A stretch of DNA of 64,000 nucleotides. Source: Nostoc sp. RI_552. Lineage in GTDB: Bacteria > Cyanobacteriota > Cyanobacteriia > Cyanobacteriales > Nostocaceae. The stretch covers positions 27,128-91,127 of the forward strand of contig WGNO01000053.1 in assembly GCA_016124525.1 (NCBI GenBank). The letters run 5' to 3'. This document shows, one piece after another, positions 35,512 to 43,628 of this stretch (position 1 is the first letter of the stretch; every line of letters begins with the position of its first letter). Position numbers and translations under genes: made by a program. The notes under the pieces are model-generated. The model searched no databases, was not told the origin of the DNA, and saw nothing but the letters and a program-made list of their open reading frames with translations.

Positions 35512-36021
35512 ATGCGCGATGCAGTTACAAGCTTAATTAAGAATTATGACGTTGCTGGTAGATATTTTGACCGCAATGCAATTGACAGCCTCAAATCCTA
35601 TTTTGAAAGTGGTACAGCACGGGTGCAAGCAGCAGCAGTGATTAACGGTAATGCAGCGGCTCTTGTAAAACAGGCTGGTTCTAAGTTATTTGAAGAACAG
35701 CCTGAGTTGATTCGTCCCGGTGGAAATGCTTATACAACTCGTCGTTATGCGGCTTGTCTCCGGGATATGGACTATTACCTACGCTATGCTAGCTATGCCT
35801 TGGTTGCAGGTAACATGAATGTTTTAGATGAACGTGTACTCCAAGGATTGCGAGAAACTTACAATTCTTTAGGTGTACCTATTAGCCCTACGGTATTTGG
35901 TATTCAGATTCTTAAGGAGATGGTAAAGGCACAAGTTGCAGCCGCGGGTATTGCTGATACTTCTTTTGTTGATGAACCTTTTGATTATATGACTCGTGAG
36001 TTGAGCGAGAAGGATATTTAG
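35512..36021 (+). CDS. apcF: Phycobilisome core allophycocyanin beta-18 subunit
   Basis: From ATG at 35512 the protein has 169 residues. The TTG at 35497 is in frame but lies upstream of the GAGAAGAAAG ribosome-binding site, so it is rejected as the start. The bilin attachment Cys82 (YAACLRDMDYY) and the Asn72 modified in beta subunits (PGGNAYTTRR) are present. The sequence MRDAVTSLIKNYDV and a longer C-terminus ending in TRELSEKDI point to ApcF over ApcB. It sits in the phycobilisome core and helps direct energy to photosystem II. It is divergent from glnA and has its own terminator. Confidence 0.93.
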   Translation: MRDAVTSLIKNYDVAGRYFDRNAIDSLKSYFESGTARVQAAAVINGNAAALVKQAGSKLFEEQPELIRPGGNAYTTRRYAACLRDMDYYLRYASYALVAGNMNVLDERVLQGLRETYNSLGVPISPTVFGIQILKEMVKAQVAAAGIADTSFVDEPFDYMTRELSEKDI

Positions 36022-36322
36022 TGGTTTTACTACAATTATAAAGTCTAGTCATACAAAAAGATGGCTTTTTGCGTAAACCAGAAAAGCCATCGCTTTTTTG
36101 GTAACTCAGGTTTGTTGGGGCGGGGTGGGAGTCACAAGGGTAGGTTTTTTACATTGTCCTGAAGGCAAGACTTGGAAGACAAGGAGGTATTCTACGCAAG
36201 GAAGTTATGCCAATGGGTGAAAAAACACACGTTGCAGTGGTGGATAAATATGGTTGTGGAGGGTTTTAGGGAGAATTATTATTTATCCTTAGGATTTAAT
36301 ATTATCAGGAGATTCCAGTTAA
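36022..36322. other. Intergenic region between apcF and tlyA
   Basis: This stretch holds the apcF terminator (36060-36099). An AGGAGGTA sequence near 36183 is not followed by a convincing gene. Nothing else was recognised. Confidence 0.5.
36060..36099 (+). terminator. Rho-independent terminator of apcF
   Basis: GATGGCTTTT (36060-36069) pairs with AAAAGCCATC (36082-36091), a 10-bp stem, and six T follow at 36094-36099. It starts 39 bp after the apcF stop. Confidence 0.85.
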
Positions 36323-37150
36323 TTGGTCAAGCGGCGACTCGATACATTATTAGTAGAATTAAATTTATGTAGCTCTCGCGCCTTAGCGCAGCGATTAATT
36401 CAGGCCGGAGAAGTCACTGTTAATCAGCAAGTGGTGGATAAACCAGGGACAGAAGTTGATGGTGGGGCGGAAATTAAGATTAAAGAGCGATCGCGTTTTG
36501 TGTCTCGGGGGGGTGAGAAACTAGCAAAGGCTTTAGAAGTATTTCCTGTTTCCACGGTGGGACGTATTTGTTTAGATGGTGGTATTTCTACAGGGGGTTT
36601 TACTGATTGCTTGCTAAAAGCTGAAGCAAAATTGGTTTATGGTGTGGATGTGGGTTATGGACAAGTGCATTGGGGTTTAAGAAATGATCCACGGGTGATT
36701 TTAAGAGAGCGTACTAATTTACGTAATCTCACCCCCAACGAATTGTATGGTGTATGTGGTGAAGGTGTCCAGATACCTGATTTAGCCGTGGTGGATGTAT
36801 CATTTATTTCCTTAACTAAGATTTTGCCTGCTTTGTGGCGATTAACTAAGTATCCGAGGGATGCGGTATTGCTGGTGAAGCCACAGTTTGAAGTGGGAAA
36901 ATCCCGTGTTGGTAAAAAAGGCGTTGTCCGTGATCCTGATGACCAAGCTAATGCCATTTTCCAAGTGTTGCAAGTGGGTTGTGAATTAGGATGGAAATAC
37001 AAAGGCTTAACTTGGTCACCGATTACTGGACCGGCTGGGAATATTGAGTATCTGTTGTGGTTAGGAATGGAAAGTGATACACCAGTGCTTGATTTACATG
37101 GGATTAAACAAATTACCCAATCAGCCATTGCTGATTTACGAGGAAGTTAA
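36323..37150 (+). CDS. TlyA-family rRNA methyltransferase / hemolysin-like protein
   Basis: This 275-residue protein has an N-terminal S4 RNA-binding domain (MVKRRLDTLLVELNLCSSRALAQRLIQAGEV) and an FtsJ-type SAM methyltransferase domain. The domain has VGRICLDGGISTGGFTDCLL (about 77-96) and LVKPQFEVGKSRVGKKGVV near 184. TlyA methylates 2'-hydroxyls of rRNA cytidines. The start is TTG at 36323: an AGGAG site at 36307-36311 is well placed and no in-frame ATG precedes the S4 domain. The stop overlaps that of cp12 at TTAA. Confidence 0.9.
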   Translation: MVKRRLDTLLVELNLCSSRALAQRLIQAGEVTVNQQVVDKPGTEVDGGAEIKIKERSRFVSRGGEKLAKALEVFPVSTVGRICLDGGISTGGFTDCLLKAEAKLVYGVDVGYGQVHWGLRNDPRVILRERTNLRNLTPNELYGVCGEGVQIPDLAVVDVSFISLTKILPALWRLTKYPRDAVLLVKPQFEVGKSRVGKKGVVRDPDDQANAIFQVLQVGCELGWKYKGLTWSPITGPAGNIEYLLWLGMESDTPVLDLHGIKQITQSAIADLRGS

Positions 37151-37416
37151 ACATCGTAGATAAGACACTCTATAGAGTCTGGATGTGCTTCACAGTAGCT
37201 TTCTAAAGCAGTTTTGCGTTGTTTTGCTTGGTGTTGATGAGCTTTTTCAGCTTGTAATTCTTCTACGATATCCCAAGCTACAGCACAGCCGTGGGAATTT
37301 TTTCCTTCAAGTTTGCAGGTTTCACGAGCTTCCTCAATAGATTCTAAAATAGCTTCATCAAGAGTTTTAGTCCCTGAGTTAACAGCAGATTGGAGAGCTT
37401 CTAGGGTTTTTGTCAT
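37147..37416 (-). CDS. cp12: CP12 Calvin-cycle regulator
   Basis: This 89-residue, largely disordered protein links GAPDH and phosphoribulokinase into an inactive complex in the dark. Both redox-sensitive cysteine pairs are present, Cys34/Cys44 and Cys75/Cys84. So are the core AWDIVEEL (47-54) and the GAPDH-binding end ECLIYDV. The convergent tlyA gene shares its stop region: the four bases TTAA at 37147-37150 provide the stop codons of both genes. Confidence 0.96.
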   Translation of the reverse strand: MTKTLEALQSAVNSGTKTLDEAILESIEEARETCKLEGKNSHGCAVAWDIVEELQAEKAHQHQAKQRKTALESYCEAHPDSIECLIYDV

Positions 37417-37688
37417 GATATTTTCACCTTTGTTGAGTGAGACTTTTTAACTGTTGCTTTCCTGAGTACCTACCCTCTAGCCAAGTTCATCAGGACTAGT
37501 ACTTCCAGTTTAGTGAGACTTCTAGAAATAGTCTGGTAGTTAACACCCTCAAATCAAGGGAAAAAGTCACAGAAATTAAGTTTTCGGCTAGGGTTTTTCG
37601 CCTTGATGTTTATTTTCATCAATTTCTCAACTTTCCATCTGAAGTTGGTAGTTTAGGCTTTTCATTATCAAAATTTCACTGAAATTGA

Positions 37689-39056
37689 TTATTGATATTT
37701 TGCTCCTAATTCCTGTTGCAAGCGATACAGAATTGTCTGGTGGTCAACTTGAGATAAAATTTCTTGAATTACTGTACTAGCTCCCAATTGTCCCCAAGTA
37801 CAACCTTTTTCTAAATAAACTTGAGCTGCTTTACCCACGGCGTATGCACCATAACCTGCAATAGCGGATTGAGCCATGGCGGTACCAGCATAAGCAGTAA
37901 TATTGAGGGGATTTTCACCACTAGCAATAACAGCAGTACTCTTACCTAAACTTAGCATGACGCTACTGCTTATTTCTCCTAACAGCAAACCACCTGAACT
38001 GAAGAAAATGGTCTTTAAGATTTTGCTTGCTTCATAGCTAGTCACAGGTAAGCCATATAATCGTGCTAGGGAACGAATCAAAACTAAATCCGCAACTGCA
38101 CCGCAGATTACATCTAATATGGGTACAGGATTTAATCCTACTGCCAAAGCTTTATATTTAGTGAATTTCCAAATAATATCTTCAGCTTCTTGTGCGCGTA
38201 AGTTCATAGTCTTTTGGGCTATGGCTTTTTCAGCATCCCGTGCTTGAATAAGTGCATTTAAAGCCAAAAGCGATCGCCCTTCCCGATTTAAAATAGATAA
38301 GATTGTTTGTTGTAGTTGTTTTATTTGGGGCTTTGGTGTTTCCCATTCATAGGTGACACGGCCATCAGGCCACTCAACCCGCACTTCCCTAGGTGGTGGT
38401 TCCGCGGACACCATGACTATTTCATCGGGTAGTAAAGGACCGGCTTGGGGGTGTCCTGAGCTTAATTGCTGCAAATTTTCATAAATGGCAGAACGGTCTG
38501 TTTCTGGGTATAAATCTATTTTGTTAAATACCAAAATCAATGGTTTTTGTGCTTGTCGTAATTCCAGCAAAGCTTGATACTCGGTTCTGGTAATATCACC
38601 GGAAACCACAAACAAAATCAAATCAGCCTGACGTGTCACTTCTCGGGCTATTTTTCCCCGGGTTTCACCTTTAATTTCGTCTAAACCAGGTGTATCAATT
38701 AACTCTACTAATACTTTACCTCCTGGGTGCCAACTCACGGAACGCGGCCATTGGGTGACACCGTTGAGGGGGCCTGTTTGGAGAATCTTTTTTCCTAATA
38801 AAGCATTTAACACAGCTGATTTTCCCCGACTCACCAAACCAAAAGCCGCAATTCTGATTACATTAGAGTCCAGTTTATTGAGTGTGAAGTTTAGGGCTTC
38901 TAATTCTGGTTTTAGCAAGGCTACTAATTCTGGATTTGAGGAAAACTGTCCTGACTTGCATAGATATCCATACCAAGACAGGGCTTGTCTGAGACTAGCA
39001 CGGGCGCGGTTTATGTGAGTTGCTTGGAGATTACGCACGAGGTTAGATTCACTCAA
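37689..39056 (-). CDS. Dynamin-like/Era-type GTPase with DUF697 domain
   Basis: This 455-residue protein is a membrane-associated GTPase. The P-loop is GLVSRGKS (73-80), DTPGLDEI follows near 123, and NKIDL near 173 gives guanine specificity. The C-terminal third (about 285-440) is hydrophobic with Gly/Ala-rich helices, matching DUF697, which inserts in or binds membranes. The first 65 residues are helical. Homologues of this layout are common in cyanobacteria, with unknown roles. It is a single gene. Confidence 0.82.
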   Translation of the reverse strand: MSESNLVRNLQATHINRARASLRQALSWYGYLCKSGQFSSNPELVALLKPELEALNFTLNKLDSNVIRIAAFGLVSRGKSAVLNALLGKKILQTGPLNGVTQWPRSVSWHPGGKVLVELIDTPGLDEIKGETRGKIAREVTRQADLILFVVSGDITRTEYQALLELRQAQKPLILVFNKIDLYPETDRSAIYENLQQLSSGHPQAGPLLPDEIVMVSAEPPPREVRVEWPDGRVTYEWETPKPQIKQLQQTILSILNREGRSLLALNALIQARDAEKAIAQKTMNLRAQEAEDIIWKFTKYKALAVGLNPVPILDVICGAVADLVLIRSLARLYGLPVTSYEASKILKTIFFSSGGLLLGEISSSVMLSLGKSTAVIASGENPLNITAYAGTAMAQSAIAGYGAYAVGKAAQVYLEKGCTWGQLGASTVIQEILSQVDHQTILYRLQQELGAKYQ

Positions 39057-39200
39057 GGTTGAACAAACAACAGCTTATATATTCATTATCCAGGAATGGC
39101 CAGGGGATTCCATTAGGATTTCTGCTTTTTAAGGGTTTGAAGTTCAGTGGCTATCACCTTAGTTAGTTAAAATCAGGGATTATATTCACAAATCTAGCAA

Positions 39201-39530
39201 TTACCACCAAATACGATTTCCGTGTTCGTCCATTCGTGCTTGGCGAATAACATCAGAAATTTCTTCTGCATCTCTGACATGGTGAAGTGCTTTTTTTGTG
39301 CCGTCAGGGTATTCTACCACGAAGTAAGTGGGGACTGTAATGCGGTCACCTGTAATGTCTGGTACATCTAGAGCTACTTGTTGGGCTTTCTCTTCCACTG
39401 ATTGGGACTCATGGACAATGATATCCCCTGGATTTACTGTTAAGTTTCTTTCCTTTACTGTTGGCTCTTTTCGTAAATGGGGGTCTTGACTGATTGGCTG
39501 ATTAATTTGATTGTCTGGTTCCTTAGCCAT
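39201..39530 (-). CDS. Small acidic protein, unknown function
   Basis: This 109-residue soluble protein has a polar, likely disordered first half (NQINQPISQDPHLRKEP) and a compact C-terminus (YFVVEYPDGTKKALHHVRDAEEISDVIRQARMDEHGNRIWW). There is no signal, membrane segment or known motif. The well-formed C-terminal part suggests a real, conserved cyanobacterial protein. It lies at the edge of the AT-rich accessory patch. Confidence 0.6.
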   Translation of the reverse strand: MAKEPDNQINQPISQDPHLRKEPTVKERNLTVNPGDIIVHESQSVEEKAQQVALDVPDITGDRITVPTYFVVEYPDGTKKALHHVRDAEEISDVIRQARMDEHGNRIWW

Positions 39531-39752
39531 GATATTTTTCCTGATGAAAATTTATACATTTACTAAGAACAACTTAAACAATTTACAAGATAATGAGTTC
39601 TTTCATGAGAGAGAATTAGCGATGAAATTAAGATTCTTTGAATGTCAGCGGTCAATGTGGGTAGGAATGGACAAAAAATATGTTTATTGCTGGTTAACAA
39701 CAGTATCACCTTAAGTCTGACCACTGTAATAGAGTCTTGTTGATCCATTAAG

Positions 39753-41135
39753 ATGGAAACTATGGGCAAAGCAGGAAAAGCACTAAAGCAAGTTTTAGAC
39801 TATTACAACATTACCCAAAGCAAACTGGCAAGGGGTTTAGGTGTTGAGGTTTCTATTGTCTTTTGTTGGTACTATGAAAAAATTGATCCCACTGCTGAAA
39901 ATGTAGCTGAAATTGTTACGGTATTAAATAATATTAGTAAATCAGCTGCTAATGATTTTATTCAAGGATATTTGGGAGATTTAATAGCTGATAAGAGTAT
40001 AGGTTTTATCCAAAATTTACCGTTATCAGATAAAGTAGACGTTACCCTTCTAGCCCAAATCTTTAATAACACAACTAACTCTTATAAATATCTTTATTTT
40101 TTATCATTGCTAGACATTGTTAAAAGAAGAAATTTTGATACATTATCACCAATTATTTTTCAAGAAATTATTGTTGAAATGTTAGCTAATGCTTGGTATT
40201 CCCATAAATATTTTAACCTATCTTTTGGAAGACAAGACCATATTGCCAATAAACTAGATAGTTTAGAACTACAAATTACAGAACCAATTCTACAATTTAA
40301 AGATGTAGATAAAAAACTTTTGCGAACAACTATTAATAGCCAAAAAATTGATGACATTGTAATCTTCATTAGTCGTTATGTTCCTTATCGTTTAATTCGT
40401 CCTTTTTTCAATCAAGAAACAAAAGGATTTAAAGATTATGATGTGAACCCAAGGATTATTAATTTATCAAAAAACCATTTTGATAGTAAAAAGCCTTTAT
40501 ATTGCTTTAACGCTGAAGAGCAAAAAAATTGTAATGCTATTATTTTGCATCCTGACTGGATAACATATTTAGAGGAAAATTATCAAATAGTTAGAGGGTG
40601 GGTATTTTGGGAATGGTTAAATTATATGCAGGAAAGAAATCCAAATATTCCTAATGTGGTAAATAAGTTATTTATGCCCCAACAGAGAGATTCTTTAGTA
40701 AATCAAACTAAGTATTGGAAAACTATTTTAGAAAATAAAAATATTGAGTGTATTTACTCTAAAGTTAAATTAGATAAAAATAATATTTCACTAGATCATT
40801 ATTTGCCTTGGTCATTTGTTGCACATGATCAATTATGGAATTTAATCCCTACTACACAATCTGTTAATTCTTCTAAATCTAATAATTTACCATCTCAACA
40901 ATATTTTCCTGAGTTTATTAAGTTACAACATTTGGGTTTAAGTATTTCTTATAAAAATATCGCTAGAAATCAATGGTTAAAATATACTGAAACATTTGTA
41001 TCTGAATTGAAAGTTAGCCAATCAGATGATTTACTAAATTTAGAAATTTTAACTAATGCTTATGAAACAATTCTTCAACCTCTAATTTCTTTAGCTACTA
41101 TTCATGGGTTTAGTGCTAATTGGATTTATAGTTAA
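39753..41135 (+). CDS. XRE-type HTH protein fused to an HNH endonuclease-like domain
   Basis: This is a 460-residue two-part protein. Residues 4-75 resemble small cyanobacterial XRE regulators (MGKAGKALKQVL, then NITQSKLARGLGVEVS), so Met4 (39762) is an alternative start. Residues about 88-380 form a separate module ending in an HNH-like site. That site has DHYLPWSF (Asp348-His349), WNLIP (Asn363) and NSSKSNNLP (from Asn372), with Cys333 but no zinc-binding CxxC pairs. The DNA is clearly more AT-rich than its neighbours, and a gene relic follows. The fusion suggests sequence-guided nuclease or self-regulated defence activity, but no function is established. Confidence 0.8.
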   Translation: METMGKAGKALKQVLDYYNITQSKLARGLGVEVSIVFCWYYEKIDPTAENVAEIVTVLNNISKSAANDFIQGYLGDLIADKSIGFIQNLPLSDKVDVTLLAQIFNNTTNSYKYLYFLSLLDIVKRRNFDTLSPIIFQEIIVEMLANAWYSHKYFNLSFGRQDHIANKLDSLELQITEPILQFKDVDKKLLRTTINSQKIDDIVIFISRYVPYRLIRPFFNQETKGFKDYDVNPRIINLSKNHFDSKKPLYCFNAEEQKNCNAIILHPDWITYLEENYQIVRGWVFWEWLNYMQERNPNIPNVVNKLFMPQQRDSLVNQTKYWKTILENKNIECIYSKVKLDKNNISLDHYLPWSFVAHDQLWNLIPTTQSVNSSKSNNLPSQQYFPEFIKLQHLGLSISYKNIARNQWLKYTETFVSELKVSQSDDLLNLEILTNAYETILQPLISLATIHGFSANWIYS

Positions 41136-41149
41136 AAAATTAGCCAATT

Positions 41150-41295
41150 TTCTCACTATGTCCTTTGGTAAAATTCCTATTAATTTTGAAGCCTGGGGTA
41201 TTACCTATCTTACTATTTCTGGACATAAATTTTATGCTCCCAAAGGAGTTGGTGCATTAAATGAGTTTTTTTATGAGAGAAAATTACCAGAGTAA
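41150..41295 (+). pseudogene. Cysteine desulfurase (NifS/IscS-type) relic
   Basis: An open segment encodes FGKIPINFEAWGITYLTISG followed by HKFYAPKGVGAL. This matches the PLP-lysine region of class V aminotransferases, with the Schiff-base Lys after His. Only about 40 family-like residues remain. Nothing of the N-terminal two thirds or of the C-terminus is present, and the end NEFFYERKLPE is not family-like. It is therefore a remnant, left between the HNH gene and the TetR gene. Confidence 0.7.
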
Positions 41296-41297
41296 AT

Positions 41298-41921
41298 TTA
41301 CTCAGCACAATTAACAATTAAGTGTGTCAAGGCATCTATTAAGCGATCGCTTTTCATTGGTATGATGTCCTTGCCATGCATAATCTCTTGAGTAATTACA
41401 AAATGCACTAAAGAGCCAATTAAAATTCTGGCTGTAGCCTCTGGGTCAGGTATCTTTAATTCAGGGTGAGCAGCTAAATATTTACTGATAGTCTCGATGG
41501 ATGGTTTAGCAATGCTGTGAACAAAAACCTGGGCTAACTCAGGGAAACGTGCTGATTCTCCCATCAACAGGCGCTCAAATGACTGGTATTCCTGATCGTT
41601 AATCATCTGTTCCAGTGCTGTTGCTGCTAATCGCCGCAGTACAATATAGGGTTCTCCTGTGAGAGGTTCTGTCCCTAAGATGGAGTGAAACCGCTTTCTT
41701 GCTAGTTTCTCAATTAATGCTTTGAATAATCCTTGTTTATCTTGAAAGTGGCTATATACTGTGGCCTTGGAAACTCCAGCCGCTTCTGCTACTCGATCCA
41801 TACTGGTGGAAGCATAGCCATGAGCTAAAAATTCTTGCATGGCCCCTTGGAGAATTTGTGCGATTTTGTCTGCTGAATGTGAGCGGTCAATTTCCCCAAT
41901 TTTTGGGCGTGCCATATTCAA
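41298..41921 (-). CDS. TetR-family transcriptional repressor
   Basis: This 207-residue protein has an N-terminal TetR helix-turn-helix (about 17-65): ILQGAMQEFLAHGYASTSMD, then VSKATVYSHFQDKQGLF. A helical ligand domain follows. It is divergent from a devBCA-type exporter, the classical layout for a local repressor whose ligand is exported. Two palindromes in the 439-bp gap (42018-42037 and 42036-42060) are candidate operators. Confidence 0.93.
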   Translation of the reverse strand: MNMARPKIGEIDRSHSADKIAQILQGAMQEFLAHGYASTSMDRVAEAAGVSKATVYSHFQDKQGLFKALIEKLARKRFHSILGTEPLTGEPYIVLRRLAATALEQMINDQEYQSFERLLMGESARFPELAQVFVHSIAKPSIETISKYLAAHPELKIPDPEATARILIGSLVHFVITQEIMHGKDIIPMKSDRLIDALTHLIVNCAE

Positions 41922-42360
41922 GTAACCCTTATTTTATCAAACTTTGAGCATTGGTGATTCTTGACTATTTGATCCTGATTTTTTGCTGGTGGGGAAGCAC
42001 CACTCAAGAATCTCTTGACTAAACTAGTCGGTTTAGTATAATTCTATTATAGAACTATACAGTTTAGTTTTGTATACCATATAGCATTTTGCTGTCCATG
42101 TAAAAGTGGTATCTGAATAATCTACCCAGGGAAATTTACAGTTGATCAGAAAAGTGGAGAACAGGAAAGAATTAATTGACACTGGAGATTGGTATCCATA
42201 GGTGTGGAAACAATCTTTGATTATGTCCAAAATTCAGGGACAGCATGATTTTTTTTCCTGTGCTGAGTGATAAAAGAGAGTTAAGCGGAACATTTACCAA
42301 AATTTGATTTTTTTCTGATTTGAATCAGCTTATTTGGAATTGCTTCAAAGGTATGCTATT
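41922..42360. other. Divergent regulatory region between the TetR gene and devBCA
   Basis: A 439-bp gap with the palindromes at 42018-42060 and a third GTTTAGT half-site at 42062-42068. A GTA-N8-TAC site for NtcA was looked for and not found. No gene was recognised in the rest. Confidence 0.55.
42018..42060. promoter_or_regulatory. Candidate TetR operators
   Basis: ACTAAAC (42018-42024) and GTTTAGT (42031-42037) form a 20-bp inverted repeat. Overlapping its end, GTATAATTCTAT (42036-42047) and ATAGAACTATAC (42049-42060) form a 25-bp palindrome with one mismatch. Both are of a size bound by TetR dimers. Confidence 0.55.
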
Positions 42361-43566
42361 GTGCAGAACTCAAAGCTAGATGGATCAATATCTTCCCAAT
42401 CTATTTTACGTCCACCGTTTTTTATAGCTATGGTTGTATCTTTAACTGTGATTGGTAGTAGTGTTTATACAGCATTAAAATTTCAGGATAGAGTAAACCA
42501 AAGGTCACCAGAATCAGCAACAGTACTACCTGAGCCAAAAACAGTCACAGCCCTAGGACGTATTGAACCAAGAGGAAAAGTGATTAAACTCTCTGCTACC
42601 ACTTCCCCTGAAGGAAGTCGGGTAAGGGAAATTTTAGTACAGGAGGGGGATAGAATCACAGCTGGGCAGGTAATAGCGATTTTAGACAGCCGAGATAGCC
42701 TGTTAGCAGCTTTGAAAGAGGCTGAAGAACAAGTGAAAGTGGAGTTGGCAAAGTTAAACCGCATTAAAGCCGGTGCTCAACCTGGAGAAATATCAGCACA
42801 AAAAGCCACAATTGCTCGATTGCAAGCAAAAGGCCAAGGTGATATTGCTGCTCAAAAAATTATGGTGGCTCGATTACAAGCCGAAGTGCGTAACGCTGAG
42901 GTGGAAAATCAACGATATGAAGAACTATATCAAGAGGGAGCAATATCAGCGTCCCAAAGAGACAGCAAAGGCTTAAGATTAGAAACAGCCGAAAAAAATT
43001 TGCAAGAAGCACAAACACAGTTGATTCACATTGAATTAACCAGCCAGGAACAAATTAAAGCAGCTCTAGCAACACTGGATCAAATTGCTGAGGTACCAAA
43101 GGTTGATATAGCAGCAGCTGAGGCAGAAGTGAGTCGTGCTATAGCAGCCATGAAACGGGCACAAGTCAATGTCCAACAAGCTTACGTGCGATCGCCTCAA
43201 GGTGGTCAAATCTTCGAGATCCACTCCCGCCCAGGAGAATTAATTTCTAGTAATGGTATTGCTGATATTGGCGAAACCACTGAAATGTATGTTGTTGCTG
43301 AAGTTTACGAAAGCGATATTGGCAAAGTTCATCCAGGGCAGAAAGTGCAGGTATTTGGTGATTTTCTGCCCATTGAATTGCAAGGAACCGTGGATCGTAA
43401 AAGCTTGCAAGTGCAACGGCAAAATGTAATTAACACTGACCCCGCCAGCAATATTGACAACAGAGTGGTGGAAGTTTATATCCGACTAGATCAAACTTCC
43501 AGTCAAAAAGCTGCCAACTTAACCAATATGCAAGTTAAGGCAGTAATTCAATTATCTAATTTTTAA
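42361..43566 (+). CDS. devB: DevB-like membrane fusion protein (HlyD family)
   Basis: This is the periplasmic adaptor of a DevBCA exporter, which in heterocyst formers couples an inner-membrane ABC pump to a TolC-type channel. From GTG at 42361 it has 401 residues: a membrane segment (about 20-38), a lipoyl half (ALGRIEPRGKVIKLS), a long coiled coil (about 110-260) and the second half with AYVRSPQGGQIFEI. A TTG at 42334 is also in frame, but AAAGG at 42346-42350 favours the GTG. It is first in an operon with devC and devA. Next to a TetR gene, it is probably a stress-type paralogue. Confidence 0.85.
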   Translation: MQNSKLDGSISSQSILRPPFFIAMVVSLTVIGSSVYTALKFQDRVNQRSPESATVLPEPKTVTALGRIEPRGKVIKLSATTSPEGSRVREILVQEGDRITAGQVIAILDSRDSLLAALKEAEEQVKVELAKLNRIKAGAQPGEISAQKATIARLQAKGQGDIAAQKIMVARLQAEVRNAEVENQRYEELYQEGAISASQRDSKGLRLETAEKNLQEAQTQLIHIELTSQEQIKAALATLDQIAEVPKVDIAAAEAEVSRAIAAMKRAQVNVQQAYVRSPQGGQIFEIHSRPGELISSNGIADIGETTEMYVVAEVYESDIGKVHPGQKVQVFGDFLPIELQGTVDRKSLQVQRQNVINTDPASNIDNRVVEVYIRLDQTSSQKAANLTNMQVKAVIQLSNF

Positions 43567-43628
43567 TTTGTCATTGGTAATTGGCAATTAAGAACATTCA
43601 CATCCCTACTCAGCACACATCACTTCAT

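Noticed and set aside
36172..36372. Plus-strand open frame of 66 codons preceding tlyA
   Set aside because: It overlaps the well-supported start of tlyA, has no ATG-led conserved sequence and reads as random composition; the AGGAGG near 36183 lies inside it.
42033..42230. Minus-strand open frame in the TetR-devB gap
   Set aside because: It lies over the palindromic operator region, has no ribosome-binding site and encodes no recognisable protein.
41922..42360. NtcA control of the devBCA operon
   Set aside because: GTA-N8-TAC was looked for in the gap and not found; the near match GTATC...CTAC has an 11-base spacer.
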